Below, piece after piece: positions 33,603 through 45,400 of a stretch of DNA of 64,000 bases. Each line of letters starts with the position of its first letter. The first letter of the stretch is position 1. Below the pieces are notes generated by a model. It saw nothing but the letters and a program-made list of their open reading frames with translations. It made no database searches and was not told the DNA's origin. Both the position numbers and the translations under genes were made by a program. This DNA is from Symbiodinium natans (Eukaryota > Sar > Dinophyceae > Suessiales > Symbiodiniaceae), in contig CAJNDS010001890.1 in the NCBI GenBank assembly GCA_905221605.1, positions 560,001 through 624,000 on the forward strand, given 5' to 3'.

Positions 33603-36600
33603 CTAAGAAGCGATGCACCCGGTGTGGCCAGATTCCGTGGCGATGCAAGGACATCCTTTTTAGGGTTTAGGGTTATGGGGATTCTAGGGCCTGGTCACCC
33701 TGCCCTAAACCCTAAAACCCTAGACCCTAAACCCTAAAGCCTAAACCCTAAACCCCTTGAACCCCAAAACGTACACTCTGCGCCCAGGTTCCGCAGCAGT
33801 CGCTCCGCGTTCACGGCATGCTCGCTGGAGTTGTCCACCGCCGCTAACCTAGGATGGCATTTAAAACCCTCTAAACCAAGGTTTAGGGTTTAGGGTTGAG
33901 GGTTGAGGGTTTAGGGTTTAGGATGATCCTGAACATGATCCTCTTAAACCCAAAAAAGGGAAACATAAAATGCCCCAAGGGCCTACCGAGTAACTCTCGG
34001 ACGATGTAGGGAAGCAGGTTTCCCTCGAGGAGGTCACGGACGCCTCTGCTGTACACAAGAACTGCAAGAACTGGCACCTACCTCGGGCCTGTACACTATA
34101 CCTTCTAATACTTTTCACCTCAACTCCTTAGCACAGTGTCCGAATCCTAATACAAGGTCCTCCGCAGAAGAGTAAGAACCAGAAGAGGCTGCTCTCAATA
34201 ACCCTAAACCCTAAACCCTATAAACCCTAAATCCTAAACCCTATCAACCCTAATCCCTAAACCCTAATCGCAGCCCAAAAGACGGCCGAAGTAGACGTCG
34301 GCCACCGAGCGGGACATCACAGCCCACCGGTCGTTCAGCCCACCCCAATCCTTTCTGCTGCGTCTTGGGATGATGTTCCCCCGGTTTAGGGTTTAGGGTT
34401 AGGTTTTAGGGTTTAGGGCTTATACGAACAGTCCTTAATAAGGATTATAGTAATTAGGGGGTACTAGAATCCCGATTAAGGACTTTTGGTATCAGGAGGA
34501 ACATCCCACGCTGTGTCCATGGACGCCAAAGAACTCTTGAAACGTGTCAAAAAGAAAGCAATGCATAAGTTCAACAACGCAACAGACACACACACACACA
34601 CACATACATGCATCTATCTATCTATCTACATACATATACTTTGGTGCATAGAGGTCTGCGCGCATATTTATGTAGTTGTTTATTTACACACACAGAGACA
34701 CACACACACACACACAGACAGAGACACACATATATATATATATATATACACACACACTCACTACTTGTGACTAAATGCGTGGATCTGTAACCAAGAACAC
34801 AAAGTCGAGGCTCCTCCACATCGGGTATCCAGATGCGCCCGGGGCCGAGGGAGGCCATCGGCCTCTCCGGGGCAGAGAAATGGGCTTGGGATGTGGGAGT
34901 TTAGGGTTTAGGGTTTAGGGTTTGGGGTTTAGGGTTTAGGGTTTAGGGTTTAGGGTTTAGGGTTTAGGGTTGGGGCTCAGGACATAAACCTGAACCAAAA
35001 AAAACATAAATCCAGAATCTGAACGCCTTGAATCCGAAGCCAGATTCTACGCTGCCTACTCAACCAGAAATCTGAAGCCCTAGAACCTCGAAACAAACAG
35101 CTTTGCCATCTGAAGAGATAATAGCGAATGAAGGACAACCCCCTACACCCAATAGACCCTAAAGCCGTAAACCCTTAACCCTATAAACCCTAAACCTTAA
35201 ACCCTAGCCCTAGACCCTAAACCCTGTAACCCGGAACCAGATTGACAGCCTTAACGGCGGATGGGGAGCAAAGAAATCCAGGTCAGCCCGCAAATAGACC
35301 ACCCACTGGAAAGGCTCTTCGCGCTCATGCTCCAACTTCTCGATCTTTCTGAGGCACCCGTTTTTCCTAGGCAGTTAGGATTGGGGTTAGGGTTAGGGTT
35401 TGGGTTCGGGTTCGGTTAGGGTTCGATCAGATACATGGTCCAGGGGCTTGAGGCTGCGTTCACTGCAAGGAACCCGTTGTTGCTTCGCCTCTCACACCTA
35501 CCGCAACGTCTTGGCGGGGCCAAATGCGCCCGAATAGGCATTGCTACCAATTTGCTACCTTAGGAACGGGGGAAAAACCAACAACAAATCCATTTAATAA
35601 GTGAATGGAGTGAAAGAAGTGCATCAGCGACAAGATGTGAAGGATATACGATCCCAATTCTAGGGTTCATTTGGTCCCCAAACCCCAAACCCCAAACCCC
35701 AAACCCTAAACCCTAAACCCTAAACCCTAAACCCTAAACCCTAAACCCTAAACCCTAAACCCTAAACCCTAAACCCTAACCCCCCCCCCCTGAACCCCCA
35801 AGGTAGAGCAACTTAGTCTCATGTTCCAGCTCTGCAAGTGTGCGGACATGGTGACGCCGTCCTCGCTGCGAGCAGAGAAGAGATGGTTGTAGTGCCTTTT
35901 CCACCACGTCCTGTTCCTCAGTAGCCCAGTTTTACCATACTTGGGAGGTTCCCCTTACACTGACAGCCCTTAGTAGGGATTATCGCACCCCTGTTAGAAC
36001 TCCTATGCAGGACTGCTAAGTATAAGGGGGGGCTTGCATCCCAAAACCATACTCTAGTAAGGGTACCCTTGTTTGGGTTCGTGACGTGATAACGGGAACC
36101 TGTGAACCAACAAAAAACGGAGAACAAAAGGGGTACAAATGGGCTGCAAAGGCTCTCTTCGTTGGCCAGGGATGCGTAGAACCGCCTCTTGAATCTTCCT
36201 GTTTCATGGTTGGGATAGTAATAAAAATAATGTAAAATCTATTCCTTATTGAGTGTAAGTACCCTTTAAGGTTTGGGATAGAAAGAAAACATTATAACTT
36301 TATTCCTTATTGAGTTTAAGTACCCTTAAAGATGTAAAATGGTACCCAACTATGACAAAGCTTCCATGAGAAGATGTCGGGTCTTGCACGCAGAGCATTC
36401 CAAGAAACTTCCCGCCGAAGGCTTCTTGCAAACGCTTGTCTGCATCGGGGCAGAGTTCGGCATCCCATCCTTCTCTTTAGGTTTTAGGGTTTAGGGTTTA
36501 GGGTTTAGGGTTAGGTTTTATAAGGTTTAGAGTTTAGAATTTCTGGAGGCACTAACGGTTAACTTTTGGGGTTATAGATTCTAGATGAAACGACTGCAAA

Positions 36601-39139
36601 AGGGTAAAGACCTACGGCTTCTTTGCAGGGAAGTCGGGTACCCTATATCCCCCTATGTAAACCGTGTAAGGAGTCTATGAAGTACCAAACTCCCGCCTGC
36701 ATTCCCTACTAAGAACCAGTAGGAAGACTGCTTTCACAACTGCTAAGAATCCGACTGACAGCACCGACACGACCATGTACTCTCTGCCCAAACCTCGGTT
36801 GGAGTGGGTTTAGGGTTTAGGGTTTAGGGTTTAGGGTTTAGGGTTTAGGGTTTAGGGTTTAGGGTTTAGGGCCTTAGGGTTTGTATGCTAGGGTCTTGGA
36901 GGCCGGTCTCTGCATCAAACACCAGTTTGCAACCTGCGCAGGCCCCCGTTTTCAACAGCTGTTAGGGACGCGTGGTGCCCAAACCCTAAACCCTAAACCC
37001 TAAACCCTAAACCCTAAACCCTAAACCCTAAACCCTAAACCCTAAACCCTAAACCCTAAACCCCTAAACCCTAAACCACTAAACAGGCCTCGCAGTGCCG
37101 AGGCCATCCCGGCCAGCTGCCGGGGCGTCGTCCGCTGGAAGAGGCCCTCCACGCACACCGCGACCGTGGCGTCCGCGGCCGCGCTGGCCAGCACCTGGAG
37201 GCGTTCCATGGAAGGTTTAGGGTTTAGGGTTTAGGGTTTAGGGTTTAGGGTTTAGGGTTTAGGGTTTAGGGTTTAGGGTGTAGGGTTTAGGGTTTAGGGT
37301 TTAGGGTTCAGGGTCAGGGTTCAGGATACCCTACGAATTAAGGATTATGGTACAGTATAGGTTCAGAATGCCCTGATGGTTATAAGGATTATAGTAGTAG
37401 AGGGTTCATAGTATACCTCCCAAGTATCGAATGCCTGACATGCCCTACTCATAGCCGCAGTTCTACCCAAGAATCTGCAAGCTCTAAACCCTAAACCCTA
37501 AACCCTAAACCCTAAACCCTAAACCCTAGAGCCCCCGAAAGCCACAACAACCCAAATGCTGCAACCATCTGAGACCTGACGTGTCTACCTGCTCCGAGAC
37601 CGGCTCAACCTCAATCAGACCCAGAATGCTGCAGTTTCATGAGGGTTTAGGGTTTAGGGTTCAGGGTTTGGGGTTTGGGGTTTCGGGTTTGGGGTTTGGG
37701 GTTTAGGGTTTAGGGGTTTAGGGTCTAGGTGGCGGTGGCTGCTTGGTTGGTTGGTTGTTGGGTTGGTTGGTTGTTGGGTTGGCTGGTTGTCAGACACCAA
37801 TATGTCAAAGCCCTGGGCCAGGGGGAGGGGGCGAGCAAGGGAACCGCACGTTGCCCAAGCGAAAAAGGGAAGGCTATGCCAACTGCCGCGGCACCCTAAA
37901 CCCTAAACCCTAAACCCTAAACCCTAAACCCTAAACCCTAAAGCCTAAAGCCTAAAGCCTAAAGCCTAAAGCAAAAACCCTAAACCCCTCTACTATCGTA
38001 AACCCCCCAAATATGCCGAGCCCTGGTAAGTCCTTCTCCATCTCCGCGTCGGGTATGGTGACCTAGGTTGGCCCGACCCTAAGCCCTACGCCCTAAGCCT
38101 TACACCCTAAGCCCTAACCCTAAACCCTAAACTCTGAACCCTAAACCCTAAACCCTAAAACCCTAAAACCCTAAACCCTAAACCCTAAACCCAAAAACCC
38201 TAAACCCTAAACCCTAAACCCTAAAACCCTAAACCCTAAACCCTAAACCCTAAACCCCAGAAGGTGCCTTCCTAGTGACAAGGCTGGGGCTCGACAGACT
38301 CCGACCCTCATGGACGTAGATGCGCTGCGTAAGCTCGGGCACACACTCCACGGGCACCTCCCGTCATGGAGTAGGGTTTAGGGTTTAGGTTTAGGGTTTA
38401 GGGTTTAGGGTTTAGGGTTTAGGGTTTAGGGTTTAGGGGTTAGGGGTTAAGGGCTTGGCGTTTGGTTTAGGGTTTAGTAACTCAGAGGCATCAACTAGAA
38501 CCCTAAACCCCAAAACGCCTAAACACGCAAAACCCCAAACCTTAAAATCCCAAGAGGAGCCTAGTTTAGATCAGGGCCTGGATGACGGCCCTGAGCCCCT
38601 TGGTAGCCCAAAAACCACATTCTAACAATGGCACCTTCTTTCAGTTGCTTACTTTATAAGGGAACCTTGAACCCAAAACAGGGAAAAGGGTACCACTGAA
38701 CTACCAAGACCCCAAACTGAAGGCATCCCGCTTGACCTGCAACTCCCCCCCCCCCCCCCCCCCACAAGTGCCACGTAACGCCTTACTGCTTAGGGTGCAG
38801 TTAGGGGGTTAGGGTTTAAAGGGCTGAATACTTTATAGGGTTTAAGGGTTTAAAGGTTTTGGGGTTAATTGGGATTGGGGTTTAGGGCTCAAAAAACACA
38901 ACCCCAAAGGCTTAAGCCCTGTAGAGCTTTTATAAGCCCTAGAAGCCCTGAACCCTGAACGCCTAAAACGCCTCAACCCGAAACCCCTGAAGCCATAAAC
39001 CCTAAACCCTAAACCCTAAACCCTTTAATTTACCGGGCTACCAAGCCCTGCAGCTTTGGCCCACCTCGGTGAAGTTCGATGCCTGGCGCTTCTGCTCGCA
39101 GATGGCGAAGAGGCGATGCTGTGACAGCAGCGCCAGGTC
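33603..39139 (-). CDS. Glycosyltransferase-like protein, 12-exon chain
   Basis: Exons on the minus strand: 39065-39139, 38316-38357, 37089-37194, 36904-36933, 36756-36793, 36434-36469, 35813-35916, 35250-35348, 34820-34862, 34275-34350, 33777-33843, 33603-33655; 256 codons open with matching phases. Order of motifs: VAVCVEGLFQRTTPRQLA, CKLVFDAETGLGREYMVVSV, then PFQWVVYLRADLDFFAPHPP, RIWIPD joined to DWGGLNDRWAVMSRSVADVY, and RHGIWPHRVHRF. An (R)xD...FxxPxPP segment followed by (I/V)W(I/V)PD and GGxNDRxAVM is the pattern of a broad family of eukaryotic glycosyltransferase-like proteins (DUF7796-like), which suggests a Golgi/secretory enzyme. No signal anchor is seen, and the terminal exons are not resolved. 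The first two exons may belong to the neighbouring gene. Confidence 0.6.
34275..34350 (-). CDS. Exon with the GGLNDRWAVM glycosyltransferase motif
   Basis: A 76-nt minus-strand exon with acceptor CAGAAAG and a GC donor (TTTTGG/GCTGCG). It encodes DWGGLNDRWAVMSRSVADVY then FGRLL. The exon before it (34820-34862) ends in RIWIPD at a GTGGAG donor, which restores the motif IWIPD-DWGGLNDRW across the intron. Confidence 0.8.
34369..34509. mobile_element. Family B element split by a telomeric array
   Basis: The left end gatgatgttccccc is followed by about 40 bases of TTTAGGG-type repeat, then the rest of the element from ttatacgaacagtcc to gaggaacatccca. Confidence 0.85.
34585..34756. repeat. CA and TA microsatellites
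   Basis: ACAC and TATA runs separated by short unique stretches. Thr/His-rich frames across them are artefacts. Confidence 0.95.
35250..35348 (-). CDS. Exon with the RADLDFFAP glycosyltransferase motif
   Basis: A 99-nt minus-strand exon after acceptor TGCCTCAG. It encodes KIEKLEHEREEPFQWVVYL then RADLDFFAPHPPL. It joins in phase 2 to exon 35813-35916, which ends in LAELEHET. Confidence 0.8.
35939..36042. mobile_element. Family B palindromic element, diverged
   Basis: Inner tactaacag-like pair and ccttagtagggatt core retained; ends altered. Confidence 0.7.
36205..36360. mobile_element. Repeat family E, tandem pair
   Basis: Two direct copies of tattccttattgagt..aagtaccctt about 65 bases apart. 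A related sequence with the same gatgtaaatg-acccac tail lies at 60395-60462. Confidence 0.65.
36969..37300. repeat. Paired telomeric arrays around exon 37089-37194
   Basis: CCCTAAA units fill 36969-37078 and TTTAGGG units fill 37216-37300. The exon lies exactly between them, the clearest example of the general pattern. Confidence 0.95.
37089..37194 (-). CDS. Exon of the glycosyltransferase-like gene
   Basis: A 106-nt GC-rich minus-strand exon, acceptor GCCTCCAG, encodes VLASAAADATVAVCVEGLF then QRTTPRQLAGMASALR. It is flanked by a clean CCCTAAA array (36969-37078) and TTTAGGG array (37216-37300). The donor is GC, and the next exon begins in phase 1. Confidence 0.75.
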
Positions 39140-39954
39140 CTTCTTAGGGTTTAGGGTTTAAGGTTGAGGGTTTAGGGTTGAGGGTGCAACTTAGCGCTTT
39201 TGAGGGCTCATAGGTTCTACAAGGAGGTTTGGGGCGTGTTGCTAAATGTCATGATTCTGTTGGAGTTTAGGTTTTGGGCTGTGAAGTAAGTGAACAGAAG
39301 TGGGCAACTAGTTGGAATGCGGCGCGGAACTGGCCGCTATTCAATCATTTGCACGATCCTCCACTTTCTCTGGCGTGCGATTTCGGACTCCATCTTTCTG
39401 CAATTTCTCACTTTGATGTGTCTAGATACTTTATGTGTCCGTTTCCCTGGCTTTTGCACATGTCGCATCTTCATTTTGGATTTCGGAAGGGTTTTTGCAC
39501 TTTGTAGCTTTGGTCATTTTTTCGTGTTTTATTCGTTCAATTCTTTCTCGCATTTTTTGTGGAGAGGGGGGGGGGGGGTCGGGCATGCAGGTTGCAGCCC
39601 TGAAGCTGCTTGGTTTGTGCAGCAACCTCAGGTTCGCTCAGACAAAGTGCCTATGAGGGTTTAGGGTTAGGGGTTAGGGCTTAGGGTTTAGGGTTTGAGG
39701 GTTTGAGGGTTTAGGGTTTTGGGTTTAGGGTTGGGGGGTTTCGGGCCGCCGGCGGAGGAGAGGGGGGTGGTGGTGGCGCACAGGGCCTGGGAACTTGGAA
39801 GTTTGGGGTTTAGATCTCAGGAAGCTTTAGAGGTTTAGAGATTAGAGCTTAGGGTGTGCAGGGTTCAGAGGGTCCATAATGTTGAGCTAGGGTTTACTTA
39901 CAGGGTTCATAGGGTTCACAACTCAGGTTTATAGGGTTTAGGAAACAACGCGCC

Positions 39955-40051
39955 TTCGTGCAGAGATTCCGCTCGAGCGCCAGAGCGTACGCCCACCCAT
40001 GTCGGGGCAGCGCGAGGGCGAGAAGGCCAAGAAAGATCTCAGGGGTCGCAT
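39955..40051 (-). CDS. Possible exon
   Basis: A minus-strand island open in all frames. The most protein-like frame reads PRHGWAYALALERNLCTKA after acceptor CCTGAG. On the plus strand MSGQREGEKAKKDLRGR is also open, so even the strand is not certain. Confidence 0.3.
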
Positions 40052-40259
40052 CCTAAATATAGGTTTAAGGTTTAGGGTTTAGGGTTTAGGGTTTAGGGTT
40101 TAGGGTTTAGGGTTTAGTGTTTAGGGTTTAGGGGTTCGGGCTCCGGTGTGTGGTTGAGGCGATGGCCTGCGTTGCTGGCAGGAAATGACCTACCTCAAGA
40201 CCGGGGATCTCCCAAAGACCAAGCCACTAGACCCAAATTCTACCCCACGCAACAAATTT

Positions 40260-40366
40260 CAAGGGTCCATGTACCTAGACAGGGAATACTTGGGCCTCAA
40301 AGTACTTTCTATACAGGGACTTTGGGGCCCAAGTCATTTAAAAATAAGGTACATGGACCCTTAGGG
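40260..40366. mobile_element. Family A palindromic element
   Basis: Near-consensus ends; core in the opposite orientation to most copies. Confidence 0.85.
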
Positions 40367-40639
40367 ACCACAACCAATAAGCCCTAAAGTTTACGCTTGA
40401 GGGCTTTCATAGACGGTTCACTTTCAAAAAGGTGTCGTAAAGTTTTCGGACTTATAATATAGGAGGGTCGGAATAATTACTGATAGTATTCCCTTATGAT
40501 CTTTTTATAATTCTACTAGAATACCTCCCGAAGCTTTTGTCTAATTCTTAAGACCCCTCTAGGAGGGTTTAGGGTTTAGGGTTTAGGGTTTAGGGTTTAG
40601 GGTTTAGACATTGGGTTCCGGCTTAGGCTGAATCTAAGC

Positions 40640-40718
40640 CGCGGCGCCCTCGCTAGCCGCGGATGTGCCCTGGGCATGCAGCAGACGCCACATCTGCGAG
40701 GCGTCGAGACTGCTAGGC
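40640..40718 (-). CDS. Possible exon
   Basis: A minus-strand island reading QMWRLLHAQGTSAASEG, with possible acceptors after CTCGCAG and GCCTAG. TTTAGGG arrays lie on both sides. High GC3 suggests coding, but the boundaries are not fixed. Confidence 0.35.
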
Positions 40719-41149
40719 TGAGCGTGTGGGGGTTTAGGGTTTAGGGGCTTAGGGGTTATGGGGTTTAGGGGTTTAGGGGATAAGGGGTTTAGGGTTTAGG
40801 GGGTTAAGGGGTTAAGGGGTTTAGGGTTTAAGGTTCAGAATTTGGGGTTTGGGGCTTTGGGGGTTTGGGTTTGAGGGGTTAGGGTGTAGGGACTAAAGTT
40901 TCTGCAGGGTTTAAGGTGCAGGCTGTAGGGTTTAGGGTTTAAGCTTGAGATTTTGAGTGTGAGGGTTTACAGTGCTCGGGTTTTCGGGCTAAGGGCCGAC
41001 AGCAATCAATCGTTTGCATCAAGCAAAAAAACCTCTACACACCAAGCCCCTCCGAAAAACGTTCCTTCTTCCTCTTCGAATCTTGCACAAACCGTTCACC
41101 TAAAACCCTATAAGCTTAAACGCTAAACCCTAAAGCCGCCTAGACCCAA

Positions 41150-41255
41150 GCCCCATGCACTTATGGCAGGTATGGCTGCGCGACCACTGAGCTTTGAGCC
41201 ACGCCGGCATAAGAAGGTCCCGCGCCAAGGAGCATTGATATCGAGGCTGGGAGTT
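41150..41255 (-). CDS. Possible exon, frame uncertain
   Basis: A GC-rich island open in two minus-strand frames (one reads PSYAGVAQSSVVAQP, the other FLCRRGSKLSGRAA). It lies between telomere-like arrays. Which frame is used, if either, cannot be decided. Confidence 0.25.
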
Positions 41256-41760
41256 TGGGGTTTTAGGGTTCAGGGTTTAGGGTTCAGGGTTCAGGGTTTA
41301 GGGTTCAGGGTTTAGGGTTCAGGGTCTAGGGTTTATGGCTTTTGGGTTTAGGGTTTAGGGTTGGGGTTTAGGGTTTCGGGTTTAGGGTGCCCTAAACCCT
41401 GTATACGGGGTTAAGCTGTCTTATAGGTCTGAGAACTTGGGCGTTCAGGCCCTGAATTCCAGGAAGTGCAGCCCCAAAGCCCCAAAGCCCCTATAACCCT
41501 AACCCCCTAAAGACCTAAAGCCCGCCTCTATAAGCCCTGACCCCCAAAGCCTCAAGCCCTAAAACATAAGCCCTATAAGCTCTACAAGCCCTAAAAGCCC
41601 TAAACCCCAAGCCCAAAACCCTAAACCCCTATAAGCCCTGCAAACCCTAAGCCCTAGACCCTAAACCCTAAACCCTAAACCCTAGACCCTAAACCCAAAA
41701 CCCCCTAATCCCTAAACCTCCTAAACCCTAAACCCCTCATCTCCCAAGACAAAGCAAAAC

Positions 41761-41803
41761 GCCTCGAGCTTTGGGGGTCCGGTCCACAGAGAGCGTCGTG
41801 AGC
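41761..41803 (-). CDS. Possible exon
   Basis: A minus-strand island with a good acceptor (CCTTTTTCAG) and a GTTTTG donor. In phase 0 it reads AHDALCGPDPQSSR. It carries the CCCTAAA-left, TTTAGGG-right arrangement of the confirmed exons. The frame is uncertain. Confidence 0.35.
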
Positions 41804-42334
41804 CTGAAAAAGGCTCTGGGCGACCAGACAAGAGGTTCGAGGGATTTCGAACCCAAAGCCAGGTTTAGGGTTTAGGGTTAGGGTTTAGGGTTTAGGGTTT
41901 AGGGTTTAGGGTTTAGGGTTTAGGGTTTAGAGTTTAGAGTTTAGGGTTTAGGGTTTAGGCTTCAGGGTCTAGGGTCTAGGGTTTGGGGTTTAGCGTTTTA
42001 AGGTTCAGGGTTTTAGGCGCTGTAGATGCCAGGGAAGCAAAGGGGGCCGCCGAGTAAGGGCATGCCGGCGCCTTGAGAGGGGTATTGCCTCAAAAGAAGA
42101 ATAGGTTTGGGGCTTTCGGGTCTAGGGTGTTTGGGGTTCAAGAGGGTTTAGGGCTTTAAGGGCTTAGGGAGAACCTGAAATCGCTAAACCCTAAACCCTA
42201 AACCCTAAACCCTAAACCCTAAAACCTTACAGTTTAGGGGGTGTAGGGGGTTGAATGCCGAGCTGCAGAGCGCCGTTGCGCCGGCGCCCTAAACCCTCAA
42301 ACCATGACACCCCTAAACCCTCAACTCCCTAGAC

Positions 42335-42490
42335 CCTAAAGCCCTAAAGCCCTAAAGCCCTAAAGCCCTAAAGCCCTAAAGCCCAAAAGCCCAAAAGCCC
42401 TAAAGCCCTAAAGCCCTAAAGCCCTAAAGCCCTAAAGCCCTAAAGCCCTAAAGCCCTAAAGCCCTAAACCCTAAACCCTAAACCCTAAAC
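42335..42490 (+). repeat. Variant array (CCCTAAAG)n and CCCTAAA
   Basis: About 15 octamer copies of gccctaaa followed by the standard heptamer. It abuts exon 42491-42549. Confidence 0.95.
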
Positions 42491-45400
42491 CCAAGGAAGC
42501 CCTTGAAGCCCCTGCAGTGCCTGCTGGGCGTGCTTGGAGCAGCAGACCTCTCAGGGATGCGGACTGAAACATCGAAGGAAAACTACATAAGGCTTGGGGC
42601 TTAGGGTTTTTAAGGTTTAGGGATTAGGGTTTTTAGGGTTTAGGGTTTAGGGTTTACAGGGTTTAGGGTTTAGGGTCTAGGGTTTAGGGCTTAGGGCTTA
42701 TAGCGTTTCGGGTTTAGGGACAGAATCGGGATGGCAGGCATCCTATCCTACCTATGAGGGAGGCAACTGCGTGCAGTTGCCGACAAAGACGTACGCTTGA
42801 AGAGATGAAGCTACAGCCTGCGATTGTGGGCTTGCGTAGCTTCTGTATCATCGCGGTCGTACAGCTTGTCCCAGTCTAGAAGATAGGCAGCTATAGTTAG
42901 TGTCTTGGGATGTTCAGCCTTTATACTAGCAGTCCTTAATAGGGATTGTAACAGGGCGTACTGTCATCCCTATTAAGGACTGTTAGGACAAGGGGGAACA
43001 TCCCAAAAAACGTCCTAAACCCTAAACCCTAAACCCTAAACCCGAAACCCCAAACCCTAAACCCTAAACCCTAAACCTCTTGGCTGGCCTTGAGTGTGGC
43101 ATATGTGCCCTGGTGTGCCCTAGATTGGTACCCCCAAAACCCCTGCTTCTTAGTAGGGAATGGGGGAATCAGGTTTTAGGGTCTAGGGTTTTGGTCTTGG
43201 GGTTTAGGGTTGAAGGGATCATATAGGGGTGCCTCGTTCCCAGAACCAGCCAAAAACATCTCGGAGGAGTCAGCTCTTGGTATTCAGAGCTACTATTAAA
43301 ACCCTCCTCGCGCTCTCTCCCTCTCTCTCCATCCGTGCTTGTTTCCCTTTCTTTCTTTCTCCTTTTCGTTTTGCTTTGTCTCCTTCCTTCCTTCATTCCT
43401 TCCTTCCTGCACGCATGACCTGCTCGCAGCTTTTGGTTGGACATCGAAACATCCTCTTGGGGAGGTTGCAAGGTCGCAAACAAGGACAGATGCAAAACCA
43501 CAAGTTCGTGGGAAAGAAAAGGCTCTCTGTCTCGCTCTCTCTCTCTCTCTCTCCGCATCTCGCTCCCTTCCCCGCAGGCTCCTCTTCTAGACCCAAGAGT
43601 AACCTAAAATAGAAAGGGTGCTATTTTTTTGCGTTCAAATGGGCTTAATTACAAGGGAACCTGAAAATCCCAAAAACAAGGGGAGTAAGAACCTACTCTG
43701 GGTCCCAGTCACCCTAAACCCTAAACCCTAAACCCTGAACCCTGAACCCTAAACCCTAAACCCTGAACCCTAAACCCTAAACCCTTTATTTGCCGCAATA
43801 GGGGGGGTACTGGCCAGTGATGCCCTCGCCTGGCCCCCGATCGGCCAGCAGGTTCGCCAGAAAGCGCCGGATCGAAGAAATGCGCCGTGCCTCGCAGCTG
43901 CAGGGTAAGGTCTAGGGTCTAGGGTTTAGGGTTTAGGGTTTAGGGTTTAGGGTTTAGGGTTTAGGGTTTAGGGTTTAGGGTTTAGGTTTAGGGTTTAGGG
44001 TTTAGGGTTTAGGGTTTAGGGTTTAGGGTTTAGGTTTAGGGTTTAGGGGCCTCTAGGGGGTCCTGGGGACCAACTGAACCCTAAAATTGGGATCAGATGC
44101 CCTATACCACTACCGTCCATATCAGGGTATATGAACCCTGAACCCCAAACCCTAAGCATATGAACCCTAAACCCTAAACCCTAAAACATATGAACCCTAA
44201 ACCCTAAACATATGAACCCTAAACCCTTTGGTCCTTCATAGAGCTGCAGTTCCGGGCTTGCTCGAAACTCTCCATAATCCCTATTGATGCAGGGTTTAGG
44301 GTTTAGGGTTTAGGGTTTAGGGTTTAGGGTTTAGGGTTTAGGGTTTAGGGTTTAGGGTTTAGGGTTTAGGGTTTAGGGTTTAGGGTTTACGGTTTTGGGG
44401 CTTAAGGCTTTTGACAAGCCAGTGTGGTCTGTGGGATCCCGTACCCCTTGCAAAAGCGTAAGTCACGAACATAGCTTTCACAACTGCCGAGTTCAACGAA
44501 GTCTGGTGTTTAGAAGCTATACTTCAGAGAACACCCTAAACCCGACTGCACACCGTCGATGTCCAAACGTGTCTTAACCCTAAACCCTAACCCTAAACCC
44601 TAAACCCCAAACCCTAAACCCTAAACCCTAAACCCTAAACCCTAAACCCTAAGCCCTAAACCCTAAACCCTAAACCCTAAACCCTAAACCCTAGCTTAGT
44701 TGATGTCTCCGGTCTCTGAGTCCACGGCGCAGCTGGCTGTCGAGCTGAGCGGTGAGCTGCCGACTTCGCTTCAGCTCCTGTGCTGGGGTTTAGGGTTTAG
44801 GGTTTCGGGTTTAGGGTTTAGGGTTTAGGGTTTAGGGTTTAGGGTTTAGGGTTTAGGGTTTAGGGTTTAGGGTTTTAGGGTTTTAGGGTTTTAGGGTTTA
44901 GGGTTTTTGGGGTTTTGGGGTTTGGGGGGTTTTGGGGGTTTGGGGGGTTTTGGGGGTTTTGGGGTTTTGGGGTTTTGGGGTTTTGGGGTTTTGGGGTTTT
45001 GGGGTTTGGGGGTTTTGGGGTTTGGGGGTTTGGGGGTTTGGGGGTTTCGGGTTTGGGGTTGTGGGTGTTGGGTTTTATGGGTTTTAGAGGGTCGCATTTG
45101 AGCTTTCTCGGGTTTTATGGGGTGTTATCGGGTTGGGGGTTTAGGGTTTTGGGTTGGGGGTCTGGGGTTCAATGCTTGTATCCTTAGGTTTTGGCCTTGT
45201 TTTTAGAGTTTGACTGGAGCTTCGGATGTACGTTATCGGGGCCATCAGGCTCAATTGAAGGTGCGGGCAATGTCCCGCATTCTATGGCAGAGCCTCATGG
45301 GCAGGCTTCTTTTGGATGGCAAGCCAGAACCTTGGGACCAAGTAAACCCTAAGATCGGGATCATGTACCCTCTACTCCTATCATCCTTATTCGGGTATAT

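Noticed and set aside
34486-34858. His/Thr-rich open frames
   Set aside because: CA and TA microsatellite in several frames.
41820-41870. tRNA T-arm-like sequence ggttcgagggatttcgaacc
   Set aside because: It is a simple short palindrome; no acceptor stem, D-arm or anticodon arm can be placed around it.
43169-43612. Ser/Arg-rich 127-130-codon open frames on both strands
   Set aside because: They cover TCTC/CTTCC simple repeats. Composition is low-complexity and no splice sites or conserved motif support them.
44891-45187. Repeat proteins rich in NPKTPKP or GFGGLGV
   Set aside because: Translations of the TTTTGGGG-type array on the two strands. The same cause explains most frames ending in LNPKP.
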